From Bilabrum cf. latius (Eukaryota > Bigyra: Bicosoecida > Bigyra > Bicosoecida): a stretch of DNA of 64,000 nt. The notes beneath the pieces were generated by a model. The model was given only the letters and a program-made list of their open reading frames with translations. It ran no database searches and was not told where the DNA came from. A program made the position numbers and the translations under genes. The stretch is from positions 372,001-436,000 of the forward strand of contig OZ237768.1 in assembly GCA_965178125.1 (NCBI GenBank), written 5' to 3'. Position 1 is the stretch's first letter, and every line of letters starts with the position of its first letter. Positions 23,657-34,304 of the stretch are shown piece after piece.

Positions 23657-26600
23657 ATGGGAGAACCATTGAAGCAAGGATGGCTGCAGAAGGCGGATAA
23701 ATCTGGTGGTAATTGGTAGAAAAGGTGAGCCTCCCCGATGAGGCAGCTGTTCCAATGGACTGCACGCATCCACAAACTAGGCGTTCAGCTTCGGTCATGT
23801 GCCTGCGTGCGAATATGGAAACGCATTATTCCGCATTCGCATGAACTATTCACGAGGTGCTGCCACTTCAGTATTTTCGCTTTGCACCAACGCAGGTTTT
23901 GCGTAGCTGTCAGCGGAGAGCTGCGATACTACCCGGACACTGAGATGCAAGCGACCAAGGACCCCGTCAACCTGAGCAAGGCCCGGTTCTACCGCGGATG
24001 GGACCTTACCCGATGGTCACCGACCGAACATATCTTCCGGTTGGTTATGGACTCGCGCGATTTCTATTTCTGCTGCACCACCGCCGCCGAGCTCGACGAG
24101 TGGGAAGACGCGATCATCAACGCGAAGCGAATCGCAGAGGGGCAGGCGCCGCTGCCCCCCAGAAACCCCGCCCCGGGTGGGGTCACGGGTCTGCCTACCC
24201 CCACAAGCCCCGGGGGATTTCCCCGCTCCGCATCCGCTGGCAGCGGGGGTCCCATGCCGCCGCCGGGGTCTCCCGGGCTGCCACCCCACGCCCAGCAGCC
24301 GCAGAGCACAGGCGCCGCCAAGATCACCCTGCACGTGCGGGTGGAGGGCAGGACCCGCCCCATCACGGTGAGCCTCAAACCGGAAACAGCCGCGGCCGTG
24401 AACATGGGCACCCTCAAGGCTCGCATGGCGTCCAAGCACCCGGGGGGCACGGCTGATCCGTCTGGACTGGAGCTGGTGCTAAGGGGACAGGACGCAGAGC
24501 ACGTGCTCAAGGACAGCTGGAGGGGCAGGGACATCGGACTGGGCCCGGACACGGATTTGTTCCTCAGGGCAAAGCCGGGGAGCGCGGCAGCAGCGGCTCT
24601 GGCCTCGGCGCAGGCGGAGAAGGAGAGGCGAGGTTCCGCAGAAGAAGGCGCCGCGCAGTCCGATGCGCGACCAGGTTCCGTGGGCGTCCCCCGCCAGAGA
24701 ATCGTCTCCGCCCCCGAAGACGTGACCCCTCTGCCCCCCGTGCGGGAGGAGGACGAGGCGGAGGAGGACTCGAGGAGCGCCGCGACCTCGCAGGCCCACA
24801 CCGCCGTGACGAGTGCGACGGGGGTTGCGGCGGGTAGCAGCCGGGGGACGGGCGGGGGAGCCGGGCCTGCGACGGACTCGACCGGGGGCGAGTCAGAGTC
24901 CAGGACGGTGCCATCGCGACCGAGGGCTGGTGCCGAGGACGACGACGGAGAGAAAGAGGGAGAGAACAGGGGGGATGAAGCGGACCCCGATGGGGCGGCT
25001 GTGGCGCGGGCAGAGAGGGCGCTGGAGCGGCTGCCTCGGGGGAGCGGTGTGACGAGTGGGGTTGACGGGAAGGGCTCCTTGCTGGCGCAGGCCGCTGCAG
25101 AGGCTGTCAGGCAGGACCAGGACATGCAGCAGGGGCAGGACATGCAGCAGGACCAGGACATGCAGCAGGAGCAGGAGCAGGAGCAGGGAATCGATAGCGC
25201 TCACGGAGGCCGTGGGGAGGCTAGACACCGGCCCATGGATGAAGACGTGCGGAACCGGCACATTGCGCGGCGCCGCAAGATCCTCGAGGTGTTCGAGTCT
25301 CTGCCGGGGGCGGGCCCTACGGTGGGCCGTGGCAGGGCACGCGTGGAGCGGGCGGCTCTCGCGGGGGCGCTGAGGGCAGACAGGGAAGTTTCCTCCTGGG
25401 CGGGCCACGAGGCAGCACTCGTCACACCGCTGCTGCAGGCAGCTGCGAGCGGGCAGCCGATGATATCGTGGGACGGGGTGGTGCTTCTGCTTCGGTCGGG
25501 CGTCCAAGAGGCCCTGGATCGGGCCTTGGGCGAGGCCTCCCAACCCGGCCGTCGCGGAATGCCGAGCCCGATAGGCACCCATACCAGCGAGCTTGACTAC
25601 GCTTCATGGAGGCAGGGAACAGACGCGGGCCCGGGCGCGGTGCCGGGGCTGCTGCAAGGACCCAGGTCTGCCACTTCGTCCGTGTCTACGCCCGGTCTCG
25701 GACCCATGAGCGACCCTGTGGGGGACAGCGGCGCCGCGCACCCCGGTTCCGCAGGCCCGTCGTCGTCCTCCAACGCTTCCTCCTCGCAGCCGGCAGGTGC
25801 CAGGGCTGTCCCCGCGTCAATTCCCGCGGCCCTCTCCGAGTCGATCGGGAGGGCACGGGCGGCGCTCCGGCGGCTCGAGGCAGAGGGGCTGGGCCGCACG
25901 GCAGAGGAGGAGGAGGCGGACCTGGCCCGGGGAACAACAGTGCGGATCGAGATGGACGAGGAGGACGGCGGGGGCGGTGAAGGGGGGGGAGCAGAGGTCA
26001 TTCGGGTGGCGCCGGGGGACGACGCCATGACCGTGGCGCTGCGGTTCTGCGAAGAGCAGGGGCTGCCTCAAGAGGAGTACAGGGGGGCGCTGTGCGAGGC
26101 GCTGCAGAACGCGCAGCTGTCGCAGGTGCGGAAGCTCGCGACCCGGAGGGCGGTGCATCGGGAGGAGCTGGAGGCAGTGCTCCGATCGATTGTGGATGCC
26201 TCACGGCGGAGGGACCTGTCGGACCCGGACCCGGCGGAGCCTTGGGACAAGCTGGCCGACGCGGAGGAGGAGAGAGACAGGCTGCTGAGTCAAGTGGCGC
26301 TGCTGCGGAGGGCGGCGGGGGCCAGGGAACAAGGGGAGGACGCGGGGGCGGCGGGGCCTCTGGACGTGGTGGGGGCGGGGACGGTGCCCCCGATGGGGGG
26401 TGGCGGAACCTCGGGCAGGGGCGCAGCGCAGGCGAGCGTCTCCGAGGAGCTGGTCCGCGTCAGGGGCTAGCTGAGCGACGCTACTCGTGAGCTGGAGGAT
26501 CTTCGGGCCAGGCTGCGCGACGCCGAGGAGGATCTCCGGGCAGCGAGCAGGAGGGAGAGAGTCGAGACTCGGCTGGAGGGGAGCATGGGAGGGAGCATGG

Positions 26601-27424
26601 AGGGTCGGGAGGACGGGCTGGGGAGCAGCGGCAACGGAGGGTTCGGCGGTGGTGGCGCCATGGTGCCCTTGGATCGTTCCTTTGGCGCGCTGTCTGCCAG
26701 CGGTATGTCGCAGGGTGGGGGCCGCAGTGCCGAAAGGAGGCAGTTCATTGCGGAGAAGAGGGAGATCCTAGCGCGCGCAAACGCGGACAAGCGAGCGCTC
26801 CTGGAGGAAAACAGGAGGCTGCGGGGGCTGCTGGACCCGAAGGGCGCCGCGGTGGAGCACCGGTTCCGCAAGGCAGACGAGGAGATCGCGCAGCTCCATA
26901 CTGAAAAGGCTGCCCTCTAGTCGGCGAGGACGCACGCAGAGCAGGAGCTGCAGTCTGTGTACAAGCAGTGGGAGCAGGACGGGAAGCGGTGGGGTGCGGA
27001 GAGGCACAGGATGGCGCAGCAGCTGGAGGCCCTGGCAGCTGCGGCGTCCCAAGCCGCGGCAGAGGGAGGGCGGGCGGCACTGCTGCAGGCGCAGCAGGAG
27101 GGGGGCGCGGGGGGAGCGGCGGCGGCCGTCGCGGCGCGGCAGGTGGAGGCGCTGCAGGTGAGGCACGAGAGGGAACGATCGGAGTGGGCGGGGCGGCAGG
27201 CGGAGCAGCGGGCGCAGCTGGGCGCCTTGGAGGCCTCCATCCGGAGGTCCTTGCAGCAGTCTACCGGTGGTGGGGAGCACGTTGGAGCGAGCAAGTCGGC
27301 CGGACCGGCGGCCGAGGCAGCTGCTCTTGCGCGTGCGCTGGCTCAGGTGCAGCGCCAGGTATCTTTGCTGCTCGGTGGCGGCGGAGGCCCTGTCGGGAAA
27401 GGGATGGGGAGCGCGCTGTCGTGA
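23657..27424 (+). CDS. PH-domain protein with ubiquitin-like segment and long C-terminal coiled coil
   Basis: Two exons: 23657-23724 and 23896-27424, with intron GTGAGC...CGCAG. Predicted 1,198 residues. A PH domain occupies about residues 5-115: KQGWLQKADKSGGNW, then the splice junction giving KRF, ELRYYPD and the terminal DEWEDAI helix. A ubiquitin-like beta-grasp segment (ITLHVRVEGRTRPITV) follows near 164-255, then acidic and Gln-rich disorder and long coiled-coil heptads to the end. TAG codons are at 23717-23719 (inside the PH domain, right after its conserved Trp), 26468-26470 and 26918-26920. All three pieces share one frame, and the gene stops at TGA 27422-27424. PH domains bind phosphoinositides, so a membrane-tethered scaffold is a reasonable inference. 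The ubiquitin-like call is tentative. Confidence 0.75.
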
Positions 27425-27903
27425 AGCGAATCAACTGTTGAGTGTAGATATCCAGTATGCACCATTCTTTACGGTACGCTGCCGGCCGTTACGCTTAATA
27501 ATAGCATGCGATATTCAGAATCGAGCGGTTGCGAACGCCAATCACACACACGGCCAGTTCAACATGTGGCTCGTCCACGGTCCCGGCGCCACGCTTCCGC
27601 ACTGCCGATTCTATGCAGCCCACCGCCGCCTCGAAGCCCCTAACTAATACTCAACCTACATCATCATTCCACCTTCCAGCGGCGCACCCGCTTGACACAC
27701 CGTCGCGCCCACAGACCGGTGCCCCGAGCACACGCCACCCATCTCCTGAAGCCCGAGCCCCCCAAAGAAGCCCAGGCTGCGCACATACCCGCCCCACCTA
27801 CTTCACGCGAATGTAACATTCACGAGTTTCGGTCGGCTGCACCACCAAACTGCTCACCGCAGCCGAGGGTGCCCTACTTGCAACCGTCACTACCTCATGA
27901 GAT
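27425..27903. other. Intergenic region between converging genes
   Basis: No gene recognised. This is the shared 3' flank of the PH/coiled-coil gene and the eL30 gene. It is rich in short CCC/CAC runs, with no clear polyadenylation signal or RNA gene. Confidence 0.35.
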
Positions 27904-28494
27904 TTAACCCAGAGTGGTCAGGATGTCAGAATCACCGGGGTTGATGATCGACAAGCAAGATGCGCGGAACATCTTACCGCAAGCGGTGCCAAGGGCGTTG
28001 TTGTTGCCAGGGAAGTGGTGCACGGCGCTCTTCGACAGCATGGCAAGGTACTCCAGCTCCGACTTGCGGATGGGAGGGCAGTTCTTGGCGATCACCAGCA
28101 GCTTGCTCTGGCCCTGCGATGTAACAAATGGAAAACAAGCAAACCATTACGATGGTGCGGGCTTCAGGCAAGAAACAACGACCAGGCGCAATCGGACGAA
28201 TCGGCAGAGGTCCTCCAGTCCAAACACCTTCTCCGGGCCTCTTCTCACCGAGCGAAGCGCCTTCACGGTCGACTTGTACCCCATGTTCACAACACCCTTG
28301 CTCTTGAACACGAGCTGCAGGCGAGCGTTGATGGAATCAGCTGCCTTCTTCTGCGGTTATAAGGACAGCGAATGAAATTCACAACCCCAGGCTCTCGGCG
28401 CGACACTAGAAGATTACATCAACGAATAGTATGGAGAATTGAAGCAAATATACATATTGCATCATCGTTGCCTCACAGCCTTCTTCGACGGCAT
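27904..28494 (-). CDS. RPL30: 60S ribosomal protein eL30
   Basis: Three exons on the minus strand: 28477-28494, 28249-28350 and 27904-28113, encoding 109 residues. Introns are GTGAGG...CCGCAG (126 bp) and GTGAGA...CGCAG (135 bp), both phase 0. The protein matches eukaryotic eL30 throughout: [15 protein letters not shown] and [12 protein letters not shown] in exon 2, then [37 protein letters not shown] and [12 protein letters not shown] in exon 3. Length is normal for the family (about 110-115). It is a component of the cytosolic large ribosomal subunit. The stop is TAA and there is no UAG codon. The tiny first exon (MPSKKA) is supported by phase and by typical r-protein gene structure. The start lies 105 bp from that of the divergent hydratase gene. 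Confidence 0.95.
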
Positions 28495-28599
28495 GCTGAA
28501 TCACAAATTATAAACTTGCCCCGCGCTTGTGGTTGTGGCATGCTGATCCGATCCTTACTCGTCACATGTACCTGGATCGGATATGGATCATACTTTACC
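28495..28599. promoter_or_regulatory. Putative bidirectional promoter between RPL30 and the enoyl-CoA hydratase gene
   Basis: Only 105 bp separate the two divergent start codons, so both promoters and 5' UTRs must overlap here or lie inside the neighbouring gene. No TATA box or specific element could be identified with confidence. Confidence 0.4.
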
Positions 28600-29654
28600 A
28601 TGCACAGAGTGGCACTGAGAGCAGGACGGTCATCATTGCTATGCAACATCAAGCATCTGCGATTATGCAGCTCTGTGTCAGGCACGGAATTCATTCGGCG
28701 AAATTTGGATGGAGATAATGATGGTGAGAGGCTACCCTTCTGACCTGAACTCGGTGGCCTGCATTCGATGCCAGTCATACGATGCTAATAGGAATTTTAT
28801 TATAAGTACAGGCATTGTTGCGTTCGAGTTAAATCGACCGAAGTCTAGAAACGCTCTAGGTCGCAATATGATGGACGAGGTGAGCTGGCACTGCAACTGA
28901 CGCCCAGATTACAATCGATGACGGGATTTTGATCACATACACGATTCATCTGCATGACTTGTCAATATTGGTGCAGTTCAGAGCTGCGTTGGACTCGGTT
29001 AGGTTCGATACATCGGTCAGGGCGGTCGTGGTGCACTCTTCCGTCGACAAGGTGTTTTGCGCTGGCGCTGACCTGAAAGAACGAGCTACAATGGAGCCGC
29101 CCGAAGTGGCAGCGTTCGTACATGGTCTCCGAAGCGCGTTCTCGGGCCTAGAAACCCTCCCCATGCCAGTGATCGCCGCCATCGAGGGCGCTGCTCTAGG
29201 GGGAGGACTGGAGCTGGCCCTGGCTTGCGACTTGCGAGTGTCAGGGAAGGCCGCCACGATAGGCCTCCCGGAAACGGGACTCGCCATCATCCCGGGCGCG
29301 GGAGGCACGCAGCGGCTGCCCCGCCTCATCGGGCCTGCCCGCGCCAAAGAGCTCATCTTCACAGGGCGCAGGCTCAACGGATAGCAGGCACTGGACATGG
29401 GGATCGTCGAGTACTGCGTGCCCCAGGGGCAGGCGCTGGAGAAAGCCCTCTCCATCGCAAGGGAGATCCTGCCCAACGGCCCCGTCGCCGTCCGCATGGC
29501 CAAGCGGGCCGTGGACAGGGGCATGCAGGTGGATCTCGCCAGTGGCATGGCCATCGAGGAGGGTTCGTACGCTCAGGTGATCGGGACCAGCGACAGGATC
29601 GAGGGGCTGACCGCCTTTAGGGAGAAGCGCAAGCCGGTGTACAGGGGGAAGTGA
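28600..29654 (+). CDS. Mitochondrial enoyl-CoA hydratase, methylglutaconyl-CoA hydratase (AUH)-like
   Basis: Three exons: 28600-28723, 28812-28879 and 28977-29654, encoding 289 residues. The first exon gives an Arg/Leu/Ser-rich, acid-poor leader typical of mitochondrial import. Crotonase-fold motifs follow: [15 protein letters not shown], the first oxyanion-hole loop [10 protein letters not shown], the second loop [15 protein letters not shown], and [16 protein letters not shown] with the catalytic Glu region. The ending [12 protein letters not shown] is typical of AUH/short-chain enoyl hydratases. TAG at 29382-29384 lies in the helix after TGRRLNG, where homologues carry polar residues (from memory of the family), with the conserved [12 protein letters not shown] following. 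The stop is TGA. It probably acts in leucine degradation or fatty-acid oxidation; which substrate is inference. Confidence 0.9.
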
Positions 29655-29979
29655 GTCGAATGTATGCATTTGTATAGAGGGCTGCGGGCTTGGGGCTTGC
29701 AAAGACGTGGTGATAATTTGATTAGAGATGCCACGTGAGTGTGCCTAGACTTGGTTCGGCGGATGGATCTTCCCCATTTCTAGAGTCCCGACTCCGGACA
29801 CAAGAGGGATTGGACATCTTAATAATAAAAGGATGCTACTGCAGTACCATTGTACACCATAAGCAATAGCAACAGCAAAGCAGCACCAACCAAAGCAGCA
29901 ACAACCAAAGCAGCAACAACCAAATCGCATCTCCCTTCGCAACAGCAGATTCGAAAAGTGGTGGAATACCCACGAAAGC

Positions 29980-30911
29980 TCAACTCGCCACACACCCCTC
30001 TTGTCCACTGTTCCCTGCACCTGCACCTGCACCTGCACCTGCACCTGCACCTGCACCTGCAGCAGCCTCTCTCTCTTTATCTGCCTTGATCATGGCCATC
30101 TGGTGCGCCACTATCTCGGCCACTTCAGCATCGCTAGCCTCGCTATCCGAGTCTCGTCTAGCCCCGCCCTCTGACGCCGTAAATTTGTACCGCTCGTCCT
30201 GCTCCTTGATCTGGTCGGCTGTGGCCACACGGAGGTCCCTCGCATCCCTGACTCGATATGCCTGCAAGCTGCCATCTGGCCAGCGCACCCTCACAAACCC
30301 AGATCGATCGGCCTTGGTAAGTATCTTGCCTACGCCGGACTTGTCCTGGTCTTTCCACATCCTGCGATGGTTTCGGTGTAGGCGTGAAATAAAGCATACA
30401 AAGCATGCATGCATACCATCCAAGCGCGCCAAAAAAGGAGCATAGCACTCACCAGTCTGGGCCACGAACCACGGGCAGATCCAGAGTTTGGTTTCTTTCC
30501 GTCACCACCGTCCCATCGTACTCCTCCCCGGGTGCTCCCGCCACTGCCGCCACCAGCTCATGCTTCCCGCCTGCCCCCACCCAGTGCTTGCCGTACTCAC
30601 CCGTTGCTTCCCACTTCACCTCCACGCGCCCCTCCTCGTCCACCTCCCCGACCACCTCGCCCACCTTGCGACCATCCACGTCGCCGCTGTCCCAGTCCGG
30701 GCCGCGACGGACACGCAGTCCGATGGTGCATTTGTCCACAGAGACGGCGCTCCCGACGGGGTCTTTATCTACATATAGCAGGTCATAGCTGTTGTCTTTC
30801 CCAGCACGGTGGTTTTCTTCGAGCCCGCAGTCCCATTTGACCCGAACCCACCCTTTGTGCCGCGCTGAGATAATCTCGCCCTCACAGCCTACGTATCCAG
30901 GTCCATAGTTC
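29980..30911 (-). CDS. Mib/Herc2-domain protein A with Gly-Ala tail (5' exon(s) not found)
   Basis: Two exons identified: 30453-30911 and 29980-30361, intron GTGAGT...CGCAG. The exon beginning at 30911 follows a TTTGCAG acceptor in mid-codon, so at least one upstream exon is missing. The protein has three Mib/Herc2-like modules: a first one ending YDLLYV, a full one starting IGLRVRRGPDWDSGDVDG, and a third starting VVRGPDW, whose WxxxDQD core is split by the intron and which ends DLRVATADQI. The C-terminus is an acidic/Ala-rich helix and a (GA)n tract from a CACCTG hexanucleotide repeat (about 30012-30062). The stop is TGA and there is no UAG in these exons. In mind bomb and HERC2 these domains bind protein partners in ubiquitin ligases; no RING or HECT domain is seen here. 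Confidence 0.8.
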
Positions 30912-31486
30912 CTGCAAACAGACTTAAAGCGTTCAGCGTAACTATTCTGCCTATGATGGCCACTGGTGTTGACATACGCGTTCATGACGATCTCACCAAT
31001 CACTGCCTGGGCGTACCCTCAATCCCACCCTTACCCACATTGATTCAACCCTTACAGCAGACTGATAGGAAGAGGAGTAGACTAACTGGATAGCGACACA
31101 AGTGAGCGCGATACGGTATGTTTGCTGTTGCAGTCACGGTGCACAAAAGCCGAATCACCTCACCATTTCTAGACTGTCCGAGTCTCCGGCAGAGCGATTC
31201 GATTCTTGGCGGAAAGATGCTGTAATCAGCTTAAAGCCTGAGTTTACGATACTGATCGAGGACGGAAAGTTTGTGGTTGTATTTTTGGAAATTGTGAACC
31301 TTGGCCAAATCGGATCCACAGGATCCGTTCGGTTCCGGTCTCCCCGGGGCCCCCCGGGATCCTGGATCGGCCGCGCCGCCGCAATGGAGCTAGTACCCCG
31401 TTACACCTAACTGACAGTGCGTGTGCAGCTATCCAAGGATATCAGATTTCCCCTGTGCAGTAGTGCGCTTTTGAGTTGATTTCACA
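30912..31486. other. Intergenic region, possible 5' exon of Mib/Herc2 gene A
   Basis: No gene recognised. An upstream exon of gene A should lie in this region or slightly beyond. A GC-rich palindromic stretch (CGGTCTCCCCGGGGCCCCCCG near 31336) and repeated GGATCC sites (31313-31363) are visible. Confidence 0.3.
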
Positions 31487-31719
31487 AAATTGCAGCACTC
31501 GCAGCAGTCGTTGAGCAGACCGAAGCTGAAGCCGACCAGCAGCAGGGAGAATTGCCGGTCGCACTCAACCTGCAGGGCGGAGCCCGGGGAGGAGCAGTCG
31601 CAGCTGCTGACCCTGGCGAAGCACCTCCTCAAGAGATCGAGCCCGAGGATCCAGGAGCTCCAGCTGCAGCACAACCCCACCACGGCGGGGTATAGGTGCT
31701 TCTGGATCATCCTGAGTGA
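31487..31719 (+). pseudogene. 3' fragment of the duplicated unknown gene found at 48250-49074
   Basis: This segment is in frame with, and similar to, the C-terminal 75 codons of the minus-strand gene at 48250-49074: motifs EAPPQEIEPEDPGAP and QPHHGG, then TAG (31693-31695), VLLDHPE and TGA (31717-31719). The TAG is at the same position in both copies (48274-48276), followed by the same number of codons and the same TGA. Similarity continues about 100 bp into the 3' flank, including a TGATGATGATGAT run. The upstream part of the gene is missing, so it is a truncated copy. Confidence 0.65.
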
Positions 31720-32898
31720 ACTCGGGAGTCTCGATGAGTGCCACAGAGATTAAGTGTTGGACGAGGGCCCGTTGCGAGATCTCAAAGGTGATGATGATGA
31801 TTGAATGTAACGATACGACTTTTCACAAAATTGCACATCCCCTCGTGCAGCCGAAGAGAACAACCTCGCCACGGCGGCTGCCCACGTCAGGGCAAGTTTG
31901 AACCAAAAATGGAAGCAGAACGGGCAGCAGGGTGGCGTACCGGCAGCGGGGGTCGAAGGGGGCGTGAGCTCTGACGCACACCAGCCTGAGGGGGGATGGG
32001 TTCTCAGGGTGGGGCTTAGATGTGCTTTCGTGATATTCACCTCCACCTGCCCGGCATGTGCCTCCGCCGTATCCACCAGATGACCTATCATATTCTCCCC
32101 TGATCCACCACCCACTTGTCGTACCGTCACCCCTCTCTTCTCCGCCCTCACCCCCCCTCGCCCACCCCTAGCCGCTGCTCTTGCTCGTACCTCACTGGGC
32201 GAGCCTCCTCGACCGCTCTCTCCTCCGCGTCGAGGTGTCGCATATGCTCCTGCATCTCGAGCGGGTACTGCGCCCAACGCCCAAACTCAATCTCAGAGAC
32301 CTCATTGACCTCACCAACTGCTACCTACTCACCCGATCACCCGGGTCTTTCTTGCTTCCGAACGACAGACTTCTAGATGAAGCAGCAATAGTGCATACCA
32401 TCAGCTACATGAACAGCAAAGCAGCATTGATAAACTTACATCTCCGTCCGTAAATTACGTACATGGTATTAGGCTAAAAACACACTCAACAAGAAAAGTT
32501 TACGGGCGGTAGCTACCCTAGAAAAACAAGATCTGTTGCAAGTGTCCAATAATTAGACATTGCCTTAGAGTAATTCATTTCTACGCTGTACTGGTGTTCT
32601 TTCAACGGGGGCGTGCTGCTGTGATTGTTCTAGAAGAATATGGTGCGAATTCATGAACTGTAGATCTCTTACAACGATCTCACTCAATGCCCACAACACC
32701 TGATAATAGTAAATATCGTTCATTCTTTCATTCAACTTAGTCTGCTACAAGGGTAGAATCAAGATGGGCCAGTATTGGGAAGAGGGTACGTCGAGGGGCT
32801 GATTGGTGAGATCTGATACTTTGAATTGTTTACGAACTTGAGCCCTATGATTTTTTCCCTCACAATTCAACAAATGATGTACATGTTTAGTATTGTAG
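31720..32898. other. Intergenic region with a duplicated gene fragment (about 32150-32330, minus strand)
   Basis: On the minus strand a short frame reads EVSEIEFGRWAQ, PLEMQEHMRHLDAEERA and similar. It has a relative at about 49360-49480, where the codon after HM is TGA instead of CGA. These look like degenerate pieces of one repeated gene. The rest (32460-32890) is AT-rich with no recognised gene; the first exon of Mib/Herc2 gene B may lie in it. Confidence 0.4.
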
Positions 32899-33925
32899 GA
32901 ATCAAGCTGGACAAGATAGACACGGCGAAGGGTAGATTATCGAGGTATACCACGACGGGTGGGTTCGGGTCAAATGGGACTGTGAATACGAAAACGACTA
33001 CCGCGCTGGAAAGGACAACTGCTACGACCTGCTATATGTAGATAAAGACCCCCTCGGGAGCGCCGTCACTGAGGACAAATGCGCCATCGGACTGCGCGTC
33101 CGTCGAGGCCCGGATTGGGACAGCGGCGATGTGGATGGTCGCAAGGTGGGCGAGGTGGTCGGGGAGGTGGACGAGGAGGGGCGCGTGGAGGTGAAGTGGG
33201 AAGCAACGGGCGAGTGCGGCAAGCACTGGGTCGGGGCAGGTGGGAAGCATGAGCTGGTGGCGGCAGTGGCGGGAGCACCCGGGGAGGAGTACGATGGGAC
33301 GGTGGTGACCGTGCGGAACCATCTGTATGGTCTGCGTGTGGTTCGTGGTCCAGACTGGTGAGCGGTATGCTCCTATTTGGCGCGCTTGGATGGTATGCAT
33401 GCATGCTTTGTATGCTTTGTTTCACGCCTACACCGAAACCATCGCAGGATGTGGAAAGACCAGGACAAGTCCGGCGTGGGCAAAATTTTGAAAGAGATGG
33501 ATCGATCTGGATACGTGACGGTGCGCTGGCCAGATGACAGCGTTTAGGCCTACCGGATCCGAGATGCTAGTGACCTCCGTGTAGCCACAGCCGACCAGAT
33601 CAAGGAATCGGATGAGCGACAGAGGCAACTTGAAGATGCAGCGAAGGGTGGGGCAGGGTCAGGTGCGGCCGGGGAGGACATCGATTCAGATATTGCCGAA
33701 GTATTGGCGATTCGGAAGGCCATGCTTAAGGCACAGGAAGAGAGAGAGGCTGCTACAGGTGCAGGTGCTGGTGCTGGTGCTGGTGCTGGTGCTGGTGCTG
33801 GTGCTGGTGCTGGTGCTGGTGCTGGTGCTGGTGCTGGTGCTGGTTCTGGTGCTGGTGCTGGTGAAGACAATGCAGGATCTGGATCTGCAGGGAAGGGCGA
33901 AAAGGGGGTTTGTATGGCGAGCTGA
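32899..33925 (+). CDS. Mib/Herc2-domain protein B with Gly-Ala tail (5' exon(s) not found)
   Basis: Two exons: 32899-33357 and 33448-33925, intron GTGAGC...CGCAG. The first exon is 459 bp, exactly the length of the matching exon in gene A, and the intron sits at the same codon (GPDW|MWKDQD). It has the same three Mib/Herc2-like modules. TAG at 32933-32935 faces GAG (Glu) in gene A, and TAG at 33545-33547 faces CAG (Gln) in gene A (SVxAYRIRD versus SLQAYRVRD). The C-terminus is a (GGTGCT)n Gly-Ala tract (about 33757-33860), then KGVCMAS and TGA, like gene A (EGCVAS). The 5' exon is not found. The pair arose by inverted duplication; open frames and conserved splice sites suggest both are functional. 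Confidence 0.8.
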
Positions 33926-34304
33926 GAGTACTGCCTTATCTTCCTCTTTGTTGCGTCCCTAATGGTGATGGGGTTCCGGTCTACTTGCTATTGCTTTGGC
34001 GCTTCCGATTCTGCCCTGTTTGGCCTGCACCATTTGTAACTTTGTATACCCGGTAGATCTATGCATCACGGTCTAGGAACCGGTATTACTGGTGATGTAG
34101 AGCCAAGCAAAAGAGAATCAAAGTTATAATTTATAGCATAGCCTGTTATCATCTGATCGGATCAGATATCCGAAAGTCAAAGTAGAGTACAGGATCCTTC
34201 AGGGGCCCATCCGGATAGGGTTATAAAAAGTCTAAAGAAATAGGAAATGAGATCCTTTTGCGGGGTTGTAAGGTTACGCAAACCGGTCACTGTCCAGCGC
34301 CAGG
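33926..34304. other. Short intergenic region
   Basis: No gene recognised between the converging 3' ends of Mib/Herc2 gene B and the MACPF-like gene. Confidence 0.35.
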
